From contig DASWVC010000296.1 in NCBI GenBank assembly GCA_036401335.1, forward strand, positions 1 to 5,771: DNA of 5,771 nt, in the 5' to 3' direction. The stretch is from DASWVC01 sp036401335 (GTDB lineage: Bacteria > Verrucomicrobiota > Verrucomicrobiia > Chthoniobacterales > JAFAMB01). How positions within the stretch are numbered: position 1 is the first letter of the stretch; each line of letters starts with the position of its first letter. The translations under genes and the position numbers were made by a program. The notes beneath the pieces were generated by a model. The model worked only from the letters and a program-made list of their open reading frames with translations, was not told where the DNA came from and did not search any database. Positions 5,622-5,771 of this stretch are shown one piece after another.

Positions 5622-5771
5622 GCTGGGGGCCGCCTTGCCCGCCGCGGGGCCGAGCCTCCAGCGCGTTGAGGCCGGCTTTTTCCTGGCCCGTGGCGCCGAA
5701 GGCCGAGCCGACCGCCCCACCCAAAAGCAACCCCCTCAGAAACATTTAGCCTGGAAAACAAACACCGTTGC

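Larger units (their letters stand above)
4769..5771. other. GC-rich repeat-bearing region without a supported gene
   Basis: From the end of the permease gene to the window edge I find no gene I can defend. Open frames occur on both strands because the DNA is GC-rich, but they overlap one another, are rich in Arg, Gly, Pro and Ala, and show no family motif. The longest is on the - strand (5745 down to 5194, 183 codons); it starts with a hydrophobic stretch (MFLRGLLLGGAVGSAFGA) and its stop codon lies inside a repeat copy. The region contains a REP-like cluster (4836-5228), a T-rich patch (about 5006-5045), an unexplained stretch at 5229-5438, a short direct repeat and several hairpins (5491-5621). 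I see no hairpin with a T tract that would serve as an intrinsic terminator for the operon. Confidence 0.6.

Overview
The window holds one complete three-gene operon on the + strand (56-4768) for uptake of a small carbohydrate-like solute. It is followed by about 1 kb (4769-5771) of GC-rich sequence packed with hairpins and repeats, in which I can defend no gene. The operon encodes an ABC importer of the ribose/xylose (CUT2, RbsABC-like) class. Its first gene is a secreted type I periplasmic binding protein. The second is an 873-residue fusion of a tandem ATPase (RbsA-like) with an inner-membrane permease (RbsC-like). The third is a separate, paralogous permease whose ATG overlaps the stop of the fusion gene (ATGA). 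The substrate cannot be read from the sequence.

How the parts should work together: the binding protein captures the solute in the periplasm and delivers it to a channel made of two different permease domains, one fused to the ATPase and one free. The fused chain already carries both nucleotide-binding domains, so one fusion protein plus one copy of the last gene product would make a complete transporter. Only one of the two composite ATP sites keeps canonical residues.

The organism is probably Gram-negative: the binding protein has a cleavable signal peptide without a lipobox, and the DNA is GC-rich. No gene start has a recognisable Shine-Dalgarno sequence, and the first gene has a leader that is 80% pyrimidine. 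Together with the GC-rich repeats this makes me think of Verrucomicrobiota, but that is an impression, not something the sequence proves.

The 3' region contains at least three good copies and one decayed copy of a REP-like element: a GTAG head followed by an 8-bp hairpin stem. One copy is on the + strand and three are on the - strand. Two copies form a perfect 34-bp inverted repeat around 257 bp. Further right (5439-5621) lie a short direct repeat and a run of other hairpins. The most unusual items are the ATPase-permease fusion with its implied fixed stoichiometry and the REP-like cluster. I see no clear evidence of a wholly new system.
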